From NCBI GenBank assembly GCA_018873245.2, contig JAEMBT020000009.1, positions 2,638,001 through 2,702,000 on the forward strand: a DNA stretch of 64,000 nucleotides. The letters are read 5' to 3'. Source of the DNA: Archegozetes longisetosus (Eukaryota > Arthropoda > Arachnida > Sarcoptiformes > Trhypochthoniidae). The translations under genes and the position numbers were made by a program. Below, piece by piece: positions 35,068 to 47,665 of the stretch (the first letter of the stretch is position 1; every line of letters begins with the position of its first letter). The notes below the pieces were generated by a model. It ran no database searches, was not told where the DNA came from, and worked only from the letters and a program-made list of their open reading frames with translations.

Positions 35068-36594
35068 TGAACATGGTAAAAATTTCTCCTCGATAGAAAA
35101 TGAGCAGAAAATCTATGTAATTCAAATTTTACAACTTATTAGTATAAATATGAAATATGATTTCGAATATCATGACTATGCCTTCAATCTTTAATCTAAG
35201 AGTTGATTAATAAATATATTTCGACTGCTTTTTAGTGGATTTATTTATCTTATTCTTCTTAAACAGGATGAAATTTATTTCTTGTAAGCATTGAATATCT
35301 ACGGCATTACCGACTTACCCATCTATATATTATGTCATTTTATTTCAAGAGAAGTACTTTTATAAAAGCGTAACAAAAACTGCTTATTTCATGTAATTAT
35401 ACATAGAGGTATAGTTAAACACGTATTATAACACGTAATAGGTGACTTCTATTACGAAAAAATTAATATAAACAATAATAAACACATATAACTATGATCA
35501 ATAATTTATTTTTTATAGTAATTTACAATAAATCCCATTTTATGTCATATTAAAGAATTTGCACTATTTGACTTGTATCATCGCCGAAGAACGAAATGAC
35601 TGTCGCGGGGCGACGCTAAAGGCCGACTCTCCGTTTTTCAGCTCACAGGTCCGAAGCTCTTGCGGCAGCAATGCTTTGATCTAGAGCGAGAGCAGTGAAC
35701 AGGAGTTAGTCAGCGATTGTGTGCCTTCGCGAACCTGTCTAGGCGTTTGCCTGTGGGAAAAAGTGTCTGTGCGAGCCTTAGATTTTGAGGGGGAGACTTG
35801 TTGGAAGCGCTCGACAATAAGCATTACCTCAACTAAGTCTAAAGAGGTCCAAAAATTTGAAAAAGAAAAATATTTAAAACAAACCACTTTTACGTGCAAA
35901 AGGAAAAATTGACTGATTTTTATTAAAATTTGAGGCTTTTTATACAAATTTTGGACAATGGCTAGCCTTAGTCCAATAGGAAACTGGTGTCATAAGCACA
36001 AGTCCAATGATGGCTTAAGCGGACTAGATGTGGACTCATAAAGTTTGTGAGTTCAGGCGGACGGTACGTGGACTCACTGTATTTGTGCTCAGGACACCAG
36101 TTTGGGAGTAGGGAATACAAGTAAGTTTGAGGATTAGGGTTCTGATCACACCCTTCATTAGAAATCGTTGTTTACATTTAGAAATATTTATGTGCAATAG
36201 GTTTCCTAGAAAATGTTTCTGATTTTGTTTTTTGTTTCTGTTTAATTGGTTTTTAATGGTTACGTCTCAAACTAACTTTAAATATGGCTTTATTTCTAAG
36301 TCAAGTTTTGACTGTAGTTCACACATATATGTAACTATGCCTCGAGGGTCTCATATTATTTAGTCTGATGTTAGAATTTCTACGGTATGACTGCATGTAG
36401 CAAAACCTCGAGATTTAATTGCAGGTGCGATTTCTTGAAGTATTGTAAAATGTCACTGGAGGTCCGGTAAGACGGCAGTTGGATATCTGAGAATTTTTAT
36501 TAAGCTGCATAAACCTTTCATATTTGGTCAAGTGAAGACTCTTTGGTAGATTTTTTTTATTGAAAATTAATAAACAAATCGATCATTTGAATAA
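35068..36594. other. Intergenic; GC-rich insert-like patch 35,560-35,815
   Basis: The patch is GC-rich against AT-rich flanks and ends in a polypurine run (TTGAGGGGGAGA at 35,785-35,796) followed by TTGTTGG, resembling a polypurine-tract/LTR junction. No reverse transcriptase or paired LTR is present, so this is only a suggestion of retroelement debris. Confidence 0.3.
35981..36103. repeat. Small inverted repeat (20-nt arms, 18 match)
   Basis: AAACTGGTGTCATAAGCACA at 35,981-36,000 pairs with 36,084-36,103. Between the arms GCGGAC-N-TGGACTCA is repeated directly (36,018 and 36,058). Likely a small MITE or hairpin. Confidence 0.6.
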
Positions 36595-39500
36595 TCATAC
36601 AAATGCTTCTAACTTCTCATCTAGAATATGAGATTTAACCCGACATAATCTGTAGTAAGGTGTTATGTGGAATTGTATTTCGCTTTCATCCCACTCAATC
36701 CAGTAAACTTCAATCTTAGCTCTATCATACTTTAGAATTTTATGATATCTTTCACTTTCTAATAAAAAGCTAGAATCATCATGAATTCTAAGTAAACAAA
36801 ATTTTTTGCCTGCCATGCACATTTTCAAATGATAACAGTTCTCATAAAATAAATAATGACATTTAGAAACATTTTCGATTATTAATTTTTCGATACCATT
36901 CATCGAACTTAAGGAGGCATCTTCATAACATTCCAATACTTCGTAATTATCTTTAGGATAGCATTCTAGTTTAGGTAATGGTTTGAGCGCTTTACTCAGA
37001 ACTAGAATACTTAATTGGCGAAATTTAAAGGCATATATTTGTAAAACTTGATGTTCACTCGAAAAATGCTGAAAATATTCTAGTTTAGTTATATAACATT
37101 TCCATGAAATTTGTTTGAACTCCGCTTCAAAAAGACTTTCTATACTTAAGGATATTTCACTTTCAGATATTTTCTTATCCAATATTTGGTTCATCGATGA
37201 AATAATTTTCTTCCGATATTCACTTTTAATACTTGTACTAACTGGAGTAACAATTTTCGATTCTGTATCGTAAGTTGAATTGAATTTAACTTCAACTAAA
37301 GTCACTCTAGCTGTAGTATGAAGACTATTGTCTTCTGATTCGACCAAGTATGCAATGCTGAAGTATTTACAATTAGACCAATTAATGTGATACCAATTAC
37401 AATGATTGGGTCTATAGAAGGTAAAACACTTCCATTTCAACCCAAAAAGCTTCTCCATTTCCTCTTCAATATAAACTTCAATTTTATTCAACTCGTAGGA
37501 TAGATAAAATGAATGAGTTATAACTCGAATTATCTCTTTAATGCAGTCCCCATCATCAATATTAGTATCGATTTTTGTACTTGAATATTTTATAAGTCGC
37601 AAAAATCTAAAACCCATAAATATTTCTTCCAAATCTTGTTCAAACAATTCTCTTGTAGTTTCGGAATTTTTAAAGAGATGAAATTGATTTTCAATTTCTA
37701 ATTCAATTTTAATTTGCAAGACTTTAAAAGATAATGGCATTTGTGAATATTCTCTAATGAAGAGTTGGTAGAAAAGATATCTCATACTATAATCATGTTT
37801 CAAACCTTCAAAACTCAATAAATATTTATCTTTAGAAAGAAGAATTTTAGAGCAACTTGGACGGTTTTGTGGTATATCGCTGAGTAAATCCATCATTAAC
37901 TTAAATATAGGAATATATTCTGACTCCAAAAATGCAGAATATTTTCTTCTTAATTCATTTTTCTTCTCCTGGTCTTCAAACTCGAAATTTGTATGAATGC
38001 TTATAAATGAGTAAAATTCATTATGAATGAATAGAAAATTATGATTCTTATCAAACTTTTCTATATTTATAGAAATTAGCTTTATTAAATTTACTGAATT
38101 AATTCTGTGACGTTAAATTCAATCTTCAGAAAAATATTTATATGTAAATCGAAGCTTTAATTCTAAGTAGATTTCTAGACGTCAGTCGAAAAATGGCCTT
38201 TGCTAAAGCTAAAAACACTTAAAAGGCATAAAGAAAAGTATAAGTTTAAAGCTTAAGGTCTAAAATTTAGTAATTATAATCTATTGTCTTCTAAGCACTT
38301 ATCTACAAACTTTATTGTAGTTAGCACGTTATTGTAAAATAATAATTTTTTACCAAATGCAGAGCGATTAATTTAAGATTATAGTGTCTTATAGCAGATA
38401 ACACTTATATTTTTGAACTGTATAACTCTTAACGGTCATAAATAAAATAATGTAAATCGAAACGAACTTTTATTCAATAAAATGATATTAAACTTAGCTA
38501 AAGGTAACTAATAAAGCTATTATTAGAAACAGTTTGTATTGAATTTAACTAGAGAAAATCACTTTTCACTTTTTGTTTTAAACTGAAATTTATGCAAAGT
38601 TGAAATAACTTGTGTTTTTCATACAATTTCTGTTTTAATCTTTAAGTGAATGCATTAAACGACTTATCGATGGATTATTAGTTTGAATAAGATTTTGAGA
38701 TAAGTATTAATGTAAAATTGAAGGTTGTTTTACTAATGATTTCATTTTTTATTATAAGGAAGTAGTAATTAGTTAAGCCCTTTATGGTCTTTTGCCGAGA
38801 AACAGAAACTACTCTTCGACTAACGCCTCGATTTTCAATATGATGGACTTTATGTTAAGATTTGCTGTTATTCCGTAATTATATAGGATATCTAAAAATA
38901 TACCGGAGTCTAATGTGAAAAATTCAAACGTTTGGGACAATGTTAATTTAATCATTCACATTTAATCTATTAGATACTCTTAGGAAATGATACGAGAAGT
39001 TTTCAAAAATAGCATATTCTAATTTTGTAAAAATGAACTTTTAATGTTTCCCAGAATTAATCTCTAATATAAAAAAGTTGAATATGAATAGTATATACCT
39101 GAAAATAAGCTCCTTTGGAAGACATAGCAATTTTGAAAGAATAACCCCTAAGCTGTACATATCAGACTGTGTGTCATAATCTTTGCCATCGAGTACCTCA
39201 GGTGCTGCAAATTCAATGTTTCCGACATCACCCGTATGTTTAGATAGACTAGGTTCTTCATAAGAAACATGCAATCTATCACATTTATTTTCATGTAAAA
39301 TCGAAATACCAAAGTCGCAAATTTTAATGAAGCTGTAATCATTTGACTCAACAAATAGAATGTTATCCAGATTTAAATCACGATGAATTATAGGATCAAT
39401 TTGTCTATGCAGATAACCAACGCCTTTAATTATCTCAAGAAACAGTTCTGAAACTAGTAATACTCCGAAAGGCAGAAGCCCTTTAGATAGTTCTAATTGA

Positions 39501-40175
39501 TCATCGATTTTCTCAACCGCTTCTTTTAATGAAATGTGACATAAAGCCATTTGAATGAAAAGTACAGGTATTTTTCCACTATTATTACTTGTATTTACTT
39601 CCTCAATCCATGAAGATTTATATTCAACAATAAACCTATTCTGTAGTTTTGACCATATTTTCACTTCTCTAAGGATTTTTTTACGTTGTTCTTCAGATTT
39701 ATCTTAAGAGTCAATTATATTAAAATTAGTTATTAGTAGCTCTTTTGGACTACTCTCGATTTGAATGATAGCTTACCCTTGAGATCAATTTGCTTAATAG
39801 CATATAACTGATGATCAATTTTATGCTTAACTTTAAAAACTTTTCCGAAAGAACCTTCACCTATGTATCCTATCGTTGAGTTCACGTTTTGCTCAGTATT
39901 GACTGGTTCAAAATCACTCGAATATCTTCCAGTTCTCACAGAAAACTCTCCGTTTTGTGACAAAAATAATAATTTTTATACATATCGTTAAGATCTTTTA
40001 TAACAGAACTATTTATAACCCGCGAATCACTTCTATTGTCATGATTTCTCCCAAGAATTTGATTTATTGCTTCAAACATTTTTAGTTGATTTGCTATTTT
40101 ATCAACACCAAAACCACAATTACTTTCGTGAATTGCAGCCCAAATCAATGAATCTAAATATTTTTCAGAAGACAT
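36595..40175 (-). CDS. PEK/eIF2-alpha-kinase-like protein kinase with novel C-terminal half (821 aa)
   Basis: Ser/Thr kinase, probably cytosolic. Exons 40175-39982, 39934-39777, 39702-39099 and 38104-36595. The first acceptor is the least certain; three in-frame AGs exist between 39,918 and 39,935. Seen: G-E-G-S-F-G glycine loop (near 90), A-I-K lysine (near 111), H-R-D-L-N-L-D-N (near 223), D-F-G (near 246), A-A-P-E-V, and F-I-Q-M-A-L-C as in eIF2-alpha kinases. The last intron (994 nt) is confirmed by continuous phase. About 400 residues follow the kinase domain with no family I recognise, so fusion to a lineage-specific regulatory region is possible. Catalytically intact, unlike its relative at 11.7 kb. 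Confidence 0.78.
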
Positions 40176-40984
40176 TTCTGTTTATATTTTCTAATAAACA
40201 GCAAAACATCCTGTTCGCAGAATAATGTGTTATTAATCACCATAACCTATAGTTAATTGCATTTGAAGGTCAACTGCTTTCAAGTTTTAAGGCTTAACTT
40301 ATTGTTATGTATGAGTTTTATTCAACACACATCTAGTTTCAGGGTTTGATGAATTTCATTTTTGTTTAATAACTAAGGATTAGATGGATAGGAATTAAAA
40401 CTATCAAATCATGCTTATAGAGCTCATATTTTTCCTCATGCTTATATTGACTTGAATTCTCTTCAGCATTTAGCTAACTAAAACTTTGATGTTTAAGAAT
40501 TGCTTATAAAAAGATTTTGTGTAATTATAAACCTTGAAGTCTAGTAAGCTTTCGGTTTTCAAGCAGCAATAAGCTTAACTTCTATAATTGTTTAAACCTT
40601 TTTAGAGTAATTCATGAAATGAATTTAGTTTAAATGAAAAATATTTCTTCGTTCAATATAGCTACTAGTTTCTTCAAACAATTGATCCAAATTTTAATCA
40701 TTGGTTTCGCCTGAATTAACAAATTGTCTGATAATAGGAATGAGTCCACAATACTTAATATCATCAATATTATAAAATGCATTAGCTTGATCTATAGCAC
40801 AATCATTGTTTCGAGATATATGCGATATAAAAAACTTATTAAAATTCTAATATTGAATTCTTTTTGAATTAAGTTCATTGCTAAACACTAGTATAGAGGT
40901 CTCTAGTTCTATACATTTTCAATCTTAGATTATTTCAACGCATTTCATATCTGCTCTTGAAATGTGTATAAACAGGGACAATAT
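40176..40984. other. Intergenic, no gene seen
   Basis: AT-rich; includes the kinase promoter. Ends where the inverted duplication begins. Confidence 0.4.
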
Positions 40985-41376
40985 TTAGGAACGAAAATGA
41001 AGGATTAATAGAGTAATTTCAGGCAAACATCTTGGAATACTGAGTTTTGCCACAAATCGTTTGAAAAAAGGGAGAGACTTTCCTGCATGTCACAGAATTA
41101 GACTATATTTCTCAGGTGTTTCAATCATGGTAAGCTTTCTACGATCTATTAAATTAAAACAAAATACCAATCATGTTAAAAAGTTTGGAATTAAGTATAG
41201 GATTATATGACGCCCTGCCACTTAATGTTAAACATAATTGGATTTAAGACGCTGAGCTGAACAATTTAGTACCAAAGCTTCATTGAATATTTCAAGAAAA
41301 TTTCATACAATCTCAATGCAAATTCAAAGCTTTTGGTCATTGTTATAAGTTGATTTTTATTTCTTATTCTTAAATT

Positions 41377-41778
41377 TTAAATAAAAGTATCATTGAATTT
41401 ATGGTTTTCTGGGGTTGATCGTGTGCTAATATCAGAACTTCTATTACAATCAAAATTAGATAAAGTGGACTCACTTCTTCTGCAGACGTTTATTAGGTTC
41501 CACTTAAGCTGGAACCAATTGTCACAACTAATCTGTTCAATTTTAACCGAACGATTATTGATACTTCTGATAACATTAGTTTCTGTGTGTGTTACAATAA
41601 ATACAACCACTAAATCATATAAATGGAATGATTCATCTCTGGTCAACTGTTTGAAGAGTTCTTTTCTTTCGGAACTTTTCAAATTAGTTTTGTTTGTGAC
41701 ACGATATGAAAGAGTTGGTAATTCGGTCGAAATCTTTGTTAAATTTACCAAAAATTCATGTTTATACCAATGATATGT
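41377..41778 (-). pseudogene. Caspase p20-like domain, single open exon
   Basis: Open frame without an ATG, so an exon or relic. Seen: N-L-K-S-S-E-R-K-E-L-F region, V-V-V-F-I-V-T-H-T-E carrying the catalytic-His position (caspase I/L-S-H-G-E), and K-W-N-L-I-N-V-C-R-R-S-E in place of the catalytic K-x-x-x-F-I-Q-A-C-R-G. The inverted copy at 55.4 kb reads I-N-A-C-R-G, closer to the caspase consensus, which supports the identification. No p10 subunit, prodomain or splice partners were found. Cysteine-protease activity is doubtful. Confidence 0.6.
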
Positions 41779-42418
41779 AAAAGGTTGTACTATTTATGAT
41801 AATAACAGTTATTCTATTGAAGTTTTAAGGATAAGAATTAATATATTTTTGTCTTAATTCTAAGTTCTGAATATAAGTATTTATTCTCATTTTCTGTAAC
41901 TGGTGTTTGTTCTATGGATTCTTCTATAAATAGATCAAAATAAAATCATTTATACAACCAATGAATCGTTGACTTATCAGATGGCCATTCTATTTATGAC
42001 ATTTCTTGTTTCTCAACAAATTAATTTTTAAGAGATTAAAGAACGGATTGTTGAGAATTTTCACGCTTGAAAATAATATTTCAAGTAATAGACCACAAAT
42101 TAACAGATGATTATATCTCTTCTTAAGTAAATTAACAATAGTTTTGAGAAGAGTTATTCTTTATTTTCATTAATAAAATCCAAATCAATGAATTTTTAAC
42201 CGTTGAAACGAGTATTCCAATTGCATGTATTACTGAATGGATAGTTAGTAACTTCTTTAACAGAGTTCTTTAATTTTGTTCATAAAGCTTCCGTTTTTTG
42301 TACATCGTCCCTCTCTAACTATTTAAATGAGTTATGAAAGTTAAAATCTTGAAGATTTTGTTGAGATTTTCACAGTTTATGAAATCAAACATGTATATAA
42401 TACCTTCGATCATAACTA

Positions 42419-43704
42419 TGGTATGCGACGTTAAAATCGGCAAAAACTTAATTTACTTTTAAATTTAATTTGCACACATATAAGCGTATTTATTTAACTA
42501 TTAGAAAATGACATTATGTAAAAGGGTTATCAAACTTCACTTAAAGTTATTTTAATCCGATTAATTGATAAGGATTAAAATTTTGGCGGTAGTTTTATAT
42601 TTAGTAAACAAAATAGAATTAGAGGCCAGAATTAGACTTAAAAATCTTTATGATAGCGGGATTGTAAAAGCTAATCAACATTTTAAATTAACAAAAATAC
42701 CTTTAAGAACAATTTATGCTGTGTTAAATCGAATAAAATCCGAACAGGGGATGGAGAGAAACCCCGGGAGTGGAGCGCGTCCCAAACTTCAAGGTAATGA
42801 TCGTCGTAGAGTTGCGGGAATGGCGTTGAAGCACCGAAAATATTCGGGCGAAAAAATCGCCATTGAAGCCCATAAGAAGGGCAGCCCTAAGGTGTCCGGC
42901 AGGACTATTCAGCGTTTCCTAAAATCAATTGGTTGGCGGAAATTAATCCCACAAAAGCGCCCCTATTTGACGAAAGCCATGAAAGCTAAAAGGGTTGAGT
43001 GGTGCCGAAGACACATGAATACCGACTGGTGTAAAGTATGCTTTAGTGATGAAAGCATTTTTCAGTTATATCCTATCACTTTAAAACAGTGGGGCAAAAG
43101 CCACAATCAATTCCCGTACCAAAACATTCCCCGTCGGCAATGGTTTGGGGCGGCATTTCTATGCGAGGAAATACGGACATAGCTATCATCAACGGTTCGA
43201 TAAATTCTGATAAATATATCGATACTATGGAGGAATATCTTTCCTGGATACTTGGGGTGCTATATCCAGATGGCTGGGTATACCAGCAGGATAACGCCCC
43301 GCCCCACAAGTCGAAGAAGACAAATGAGTGGTATCGCGCCAATGGAATTGAAGTTCTGGAGTGGCCGCCCGGCTCTCCAGACTTAGCCCCATTGAGCGGT
43401 TATGGGCAATAATAAAACAACAGTTAGAGGTTATGAATCCCACTAATTTATGTGAATTAAAAGAAGCAATTGCGAAAATTTGGAATAGTATTGATTACTC
43501 TACTGTCAAGTCTTTGATTGAGAGCATGCCGGAGCGCTTAGAGAAATGTATTGCGGCCAATGGGGCCACTATTGACGCTTAATTTTTAACAGATTTTGAT
43601 TAACGGAATATAATCTATAATTTTGCATAAATGTTGTCTCTTTATTTTAATGAAATAACTTTTAATAAATAAAAACTTTTTGCTGATTTCAATGTCCCGT
43701 ACTA
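42419..43704 (+). mobile_element. Tc1-like DD34E element, inserted only in the left arm
   Basis: Flanked by TA at 42,417-42,418 and 43,705-43,706. The ends TGGTATGCGACGTTAAAATC and, inverted, TAGTACGGGACATTGAAATC are imperfect TIRs of about 29 bp. The right arm of the duplication has the uninterrupted site (..GCTG-TA-GTTGTGATC.. near 54,827), proving insertion into an existing duplicate. Confidence 0.92.
42598..43582 (+). pseudogene. Tc1-like DD34E transposase, two frameshifts
   Basis: Contains the helix-turn-helix part (I-P-L-R-T-I-Y-A-V-L), a G-S-G-A-R-P-K-L linker, F-S-D-E-S-I-F (first Asp), Y-Q-Q-D-N-A-P-P-H-K-S (second Asp) and P-I-E-R-L-W-A (Glu), with 34 residues between the last two. 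Frameshifts occur near 43,093 and 43,392 and no start ATG is evident. Non-functional but recently active by its preserved domain order. Confidence 0.88.
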
Positions 43705-44604
43705 TACATCGAATACTTGTTTTTCTTCGTTAAAGTTTTTTACTGCACTTCTCTTTCCAAAAGAACTTACAATCATTACGAATCTCTTATTCTTTCCAAT
43801 TGTAATGATTTCATCATTTAATAAGAGATATTAGATGTTTATCAGGAACGGTTTCTTAATTTTTGATAAGAACAAAGACGCGAGCAAATTAAAGTTTAAA
43901 TAAAACTTACTGCTAAGAATTAAAATTTGGAAATTATAAATTTTCAAACTTTGCACTTTAACGTCGACATAACAACGCATATGACAAATAAGGGTATTGC
44001 AGCTAGTGGTGAAATAGCTTTGTTATCGTTTTTATTAGGTTTATTGATCGTTTTAATTAAAATGGAGAAAAAATTTCATCAAAGAAGGTAAGTTTATTGG
44101 TTCAGTAACACAAAGAAACAAGCAGGTGGTTCATGACTACGACGAGACGATGGGCATTAGGAAAGGCTACGAAGTTAAACTTTGGTAGCTTCAGACCATC
44201 AGGATAGCGGATCTTGCATTTTAAACAAACAAACGAGCAAACAACAGAGAGATAATTTTCATCGATTCACGCAACGACTCACTTTTTTACAATCCAACCT
44301 ATAATTAGTTTGGATGCAAAGTTATTGAGTCCACTTTATTTGCTTTCAAGAATCGGAAGACAAGTTTGATCCTCAAATTGAACAAATTTTATTTTAATGT
44401 TAGAATGCTGTTTACTGTTCGTCTTCTGGAGAAATAAACGAAATTAGAAGGTATTTGATACTTTCAACTTTATCAAGATCATTATTGATGTTGGATTTTC
44501 GGCTGGAGACAAGCGGACAAGCATTTTATTTGGTCTACACTCTTACAAGAAAACCTTATGAAGTAATTACGATTACACTGAAAACTACTTCGTTAATCTG
44601 GCCA

Positions 44605-45720
44605 CTGGATATTTATTTCTTCAGACAATGGAAAGTCTGCGCGAAGAATTGAAGAAAGAGCAGCATTGGATGGTTTAGGTATTAATATCAGAGATCGCAA
44701 TAATGTAATTGAAAAGCATACATTAATTCATAATCAACTTTCTTCTGGTTTGTTAATATGATTAGGTATTTTATGGTTTAAATCTGATTTTTTGCCTTAA
44801 TCTCGAAAATTTGGATTCTTGAACAAGTTTGTTATGAAAACTGTTTTCAATGTTCAGAGGATGTATTAATTACTTGTAGTTGGCGTTCATGCCCTCGTCA
44901 TTTTACTCGTTTTTGTAAAGTATCGCTTTCATTTAAATTAGATTATTAGAGAATTTACTCGATATAAGCAATCTTGATAGATAGTTTGTAACTATTTTTA
45001 TTACTTTATTATGTGGTATATTTTTAAAAATTTCGAATTCTGATAACTGTTTAACCAGGGTTACCAGACATCCTACATTGTGCTGGATAGTCCCTCATTG
45101 AGTGACTTTGTACCGCTACATGCAAGTACTCGATGTGAGACGCATTTGTCCGGCATTTCACAGATATTTTAATCTTCGGACAAATAATCATAATAATTGT
45201 ACAAGCGAGATAAGTATTTGGGACAGTTCTACGAACCAGTTATTTCACGCACAAATTATTTCCTGGTGTAAAAACAGTTTCATTAATCTTATTGAGAAGT
45301 TAGCTGTTTTTATGCTCCTGTAGACTTTTATACTTTATGATTATATAAATTATAACACAAAATTACTAAATACTGCTAAATCTAGTAATAATCATATAAT
45401 TTTTTAATTTTTATGGAAATTTAATTTATTAATTAACTCATGGTTTTATGGCACCGAAATATTTTTTAAATTAAAGAGGGGACCCTTTGAAGAATTTTGT
45501 CCCTCATTACACCGATCTCGATCAGGTCACACTGTGCCTAAAATCCTTTTCAGAGAAAGTGGGGAAATAAGAGAAAGCATCAAAACAGAAACATATTTCT
45601 TTTAAAGAAGACATTGGGGAAACAATAGAAATGACAATCATAGAACAAATAAAAGTAAAATTCAGTGGTTCAATTTATTTACTGTTTGATAGTCTCCATT
45701 CGTTTCATATACAATTGAGG
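44605..45720. other. Left-arm-specific 1.1 kb stretch
   Basis: Absent from the right arm, where the flanking homologous segments abut near 53,690. It contains CAGGGTTACCAGA (about 45,056) and, inverted, TCAGGTCACACTG (about 45,522), which could be weak terminal repeats, but no matching target duplication was seen. Either an insertion here or a deletion in the other arm. Confidence 0.4.
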
Positions 45721-45931
45721 AGGAGTTAAGAAAAGAATCACATATGTGGTACAGAGGGCAAGAGAAAGTCGATTTCAGTGTAACGAATAATTGATTTGAT
45801 GCAAAGTATGCAGAAAGTTCTATGCAATATGTATTTTAAGTGGAAATACTTTTAGACACCTAGGCTAAAGTTCTTAGCGATGGTGCTATCTTAGACGAAA
45901 TATGGATAAGTTGAATTAAAATAAAATACTA

Positions 45932-46303
45932 TTGGTATGTTTGACGGGAGCTCGGAATGGATATCAAAAACAGAATTTTATTGAAATTTTTTTACAAATT
46001 ATTTAAAAGTAGTCCCCCATAGCCCGAATACACCGATTCATTCTGTCCTCCCACTTCTCGTACACCCGACGCCACTCTTCCGGAGTTATGCTTTCAATTA
46101 AATTTTTTATGCTTTCAATTAAAAATTAGATAAGAACTAGACATGACTAGTCTTTGATTGATCACCAAAAATAAACAATTAGAGGCAGACGACTAAAATG
46201 TTGTGTGCGAAGTTCAAACACATTATATTAATTAAAAACATTAAAACAATTATTCTAAAATTTTTTTTTCATTCCCATTCCGAGCATCCATCAAACATAC
46301 TAA
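45932..46303 (-). mobile_element. Internally deleted mariner, 372 bp, left arm only
   Basis: TA-flanked; the ends TTGGTATGTTTGACGGGAGC and, inverted, TTAGTATGTTTGATGGATGC form TIRs. The minus strand retains a mariner-type transposase C-terminus: E-E-W-R-R-V-Y-E-K-W-E-D-R-M-N-R-C-I then G-D-Y-F-stop. The right arm shows the unfilled site near 53,470 (one base changed, CA for TA). Confidence 0.85.
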
Positions 46304-46725
46304 TATAAATAAATTATTTTAAATTCATAAGCAGTCTCCTTCAATACGTTAAAGAAGAAATCAACTTACTAAGCCTCTTTATTATATCACTCAATAGAAT
46401 TTCTTTAGTATTTAACAGAATACATATCAGTAAGTTGTAACATAAAAATAATTTGAATTTTTATATTGCATAATTAAGATTTTCAGCAGGACAGCATTTA
46501 AATCCATAAATTGCAGTTTTAATAGTAATATTTTATTACTTTTAGAAAATAATTCTTAATTATGTTATAGACTATACGGAGTTAAATTTGAACGATCAAA
46601 TAGCAATAAAATTTGAATTGATATATAATAGTAAAATAAAATTTCATTGATTCTGTTTACAATAATTGAAATCAAATTAGTAACATTTGAATTAATATGT
46701 ATTATCTGGCATTCAGTTGAATTTC

Positions 46726-47088
46726 TTAACACACTGAATTAAAAATAACCAACTTTTTCTCATGATAAGTAACGGAAAGTAATTTAGAATTTTCAAGTGC
46801 CCCATAAGACGAAAAGGTTGGAGGGCCGACAATCACAATCCAATTACCAGAATATGAATTTTTCAATGAATTCGCCAATGATTCTCCTATTTGTATGTTG
46901 GTGGTAGTTTTATTCTCCATTATAGTTTGAATCCATATTATAGCTTGGTTCTTTTGTGCATCTGGAAGAGAATTTTTAATTACAGATGGCAGTTCATAGT
47001 ACTCGCCTCCATCCAAGCATATTATGTAAGTCATTGAAGCACAAATTAATGAAGAAATAATAGCAATTTTAGCGAAATTAATAGCCAT
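46726..47088 (-). CDS. Secreted dynein-light-chain (LC8)-like protein, left copy (120 aa)
   Basis: Single-exon gene. Residues 1-24 form a signal peptide (basic-poor start, hydrophobic I-I-S-S-L-I-C-A-S-M-T). The remaining ~95 residues resemble the LC8 dynein light chain fold: N-Q-A-I-I-W-I-Q, an I-x-x-S-L-A-N-S-L-K helix, then S-G-N-W-I-V-I-V-G, F-S-S-Y-G and K-K-L-V-I-F strands matching W-x-C-I-V-G, F-G-S-Y and V-A-I-L-L-F of LC8. LC8 is normally cytosolic and lacks a signal peptide, so this is a repurposed or convergent secreted domain. A TATA box lies 104 nt upstream. Differs from the right-arm copy at five of 120 residues. Confidence 0.72.
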   Translation of the reverse strand: MAINFAKIAIISSLICASMTYIICLDGGEYYELPSVIKNSLPDAQKNQAIIWIQTIMENKTTTNIQIGESLANSLKNSYSGNWIVIVGPPTFSSYGALENSKLLSVTYHEKKLVIFNSVC

Positions 47089-47191
47089 TTTGTGTTATTT
47101 TACGGTTTATTGAGTTAATAAAACCTGAGACTTGCAATAAATATCTCAAAATAAAACAACAAATAATAAATTCGATGACTTTATTTCTCTG

Positions 47192-47199
47192 TTTATATA
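47192..47199 (-). promoter_or_regulatory. TATA box of left LC8-like gene
   Basis: TATATAAA on the minus strand, 104 nt upstream of the ATG at 47,088, at the exact mirror position of the right-arm copy. Confidence 0.6.
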
Positions 47200-47206
47200 G
47201 TGCTGC

Positions 47207-47429
47207 TTAACTGATCATTTTGAATTTATGAACCATGATCAAGGTTAAAAGTAATTTTGTTGGCAATCTGCTAATTATTGTTGAGCTCTTAATCAAAGAT
47301 TTTCTGGAACTGGATTTGTTGCTACTCTTGGGAACGAATCTTTGACGTAAATTCGAAAATTCACGTATAACTGTTGCAAAACCAAATGAAATCAAATGGT
47401 ATGACCTTTTTGAGTTTGAAGAAATTGTT
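47207..47429 (-). CDS. Conserved 3' exon of an unrecognised gene, left copy
   Basis: Open from an acceptor (CTCATTTCAG) to TAA. Mirror copy of 51,028-51,254; both encode the same C-terminus rich in Ser/Lys (V-P-K-S-S-N-K-S-S-S-R-K-S-L-I-K-S-S). A preceding exon ending at 47,507 (donor GTAAGT) joins in frame. Start and family are unknown. It ends just before the TATA box of the LC8-like gene. Confidence 0.4.
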
Positions 47430-47665
47430 CTGAAATGAGACACTAACGAGAGAACTCAAGGTTGCATATGAAGCAAATAAAGCTCTGATAACTTACTATC
47501 AAGATAAAGCAGGTGTTTTAATGGGATATAATTTTGAAATGAATGTTCAAGTGAGATGAAATTTGTAAAACAATAATGGTTTCGAGCAAGCTCTAATGAA
47601 ATACTACAACTTATCTTTGATTGGAGACAGTAAGTGAAACTGCAATACTGACTCAAGTCGATTAT

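Larger units (their letters stand above)
40985..47665 (-). repeat. Left arm of large inverted segmental duplication
   Basis: Mirror image of 50,793-56,270. The inner part (46,660-47,450) pairs without gaps: coordinates sum to 98,461 for the LC8-like ORF, its TATA box and the upstream exon end. Outer parts (for example 44,100-44,600 against 53,700-54,370; 41,000-41,760 against 55,440-56,270) are clearly homologous but more diverged. Carries arm-specific insertions at 42,419-43,704 and 45,932-46,303 and an arm-specific stretch 44,605-45,720. Confidence 0.92.

Noticed and set aside
41393-41773. 126-codon plus frame
   Set aside because: Antisense of the caspase-like exon; the minus strand carries the recognisable motifs.
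45102-45323. 73-codon plus frame in the left-arm-specific stretch
   Set aside because: Weak resemblance to transposon coding sequence at best; no conserved motif could be named.
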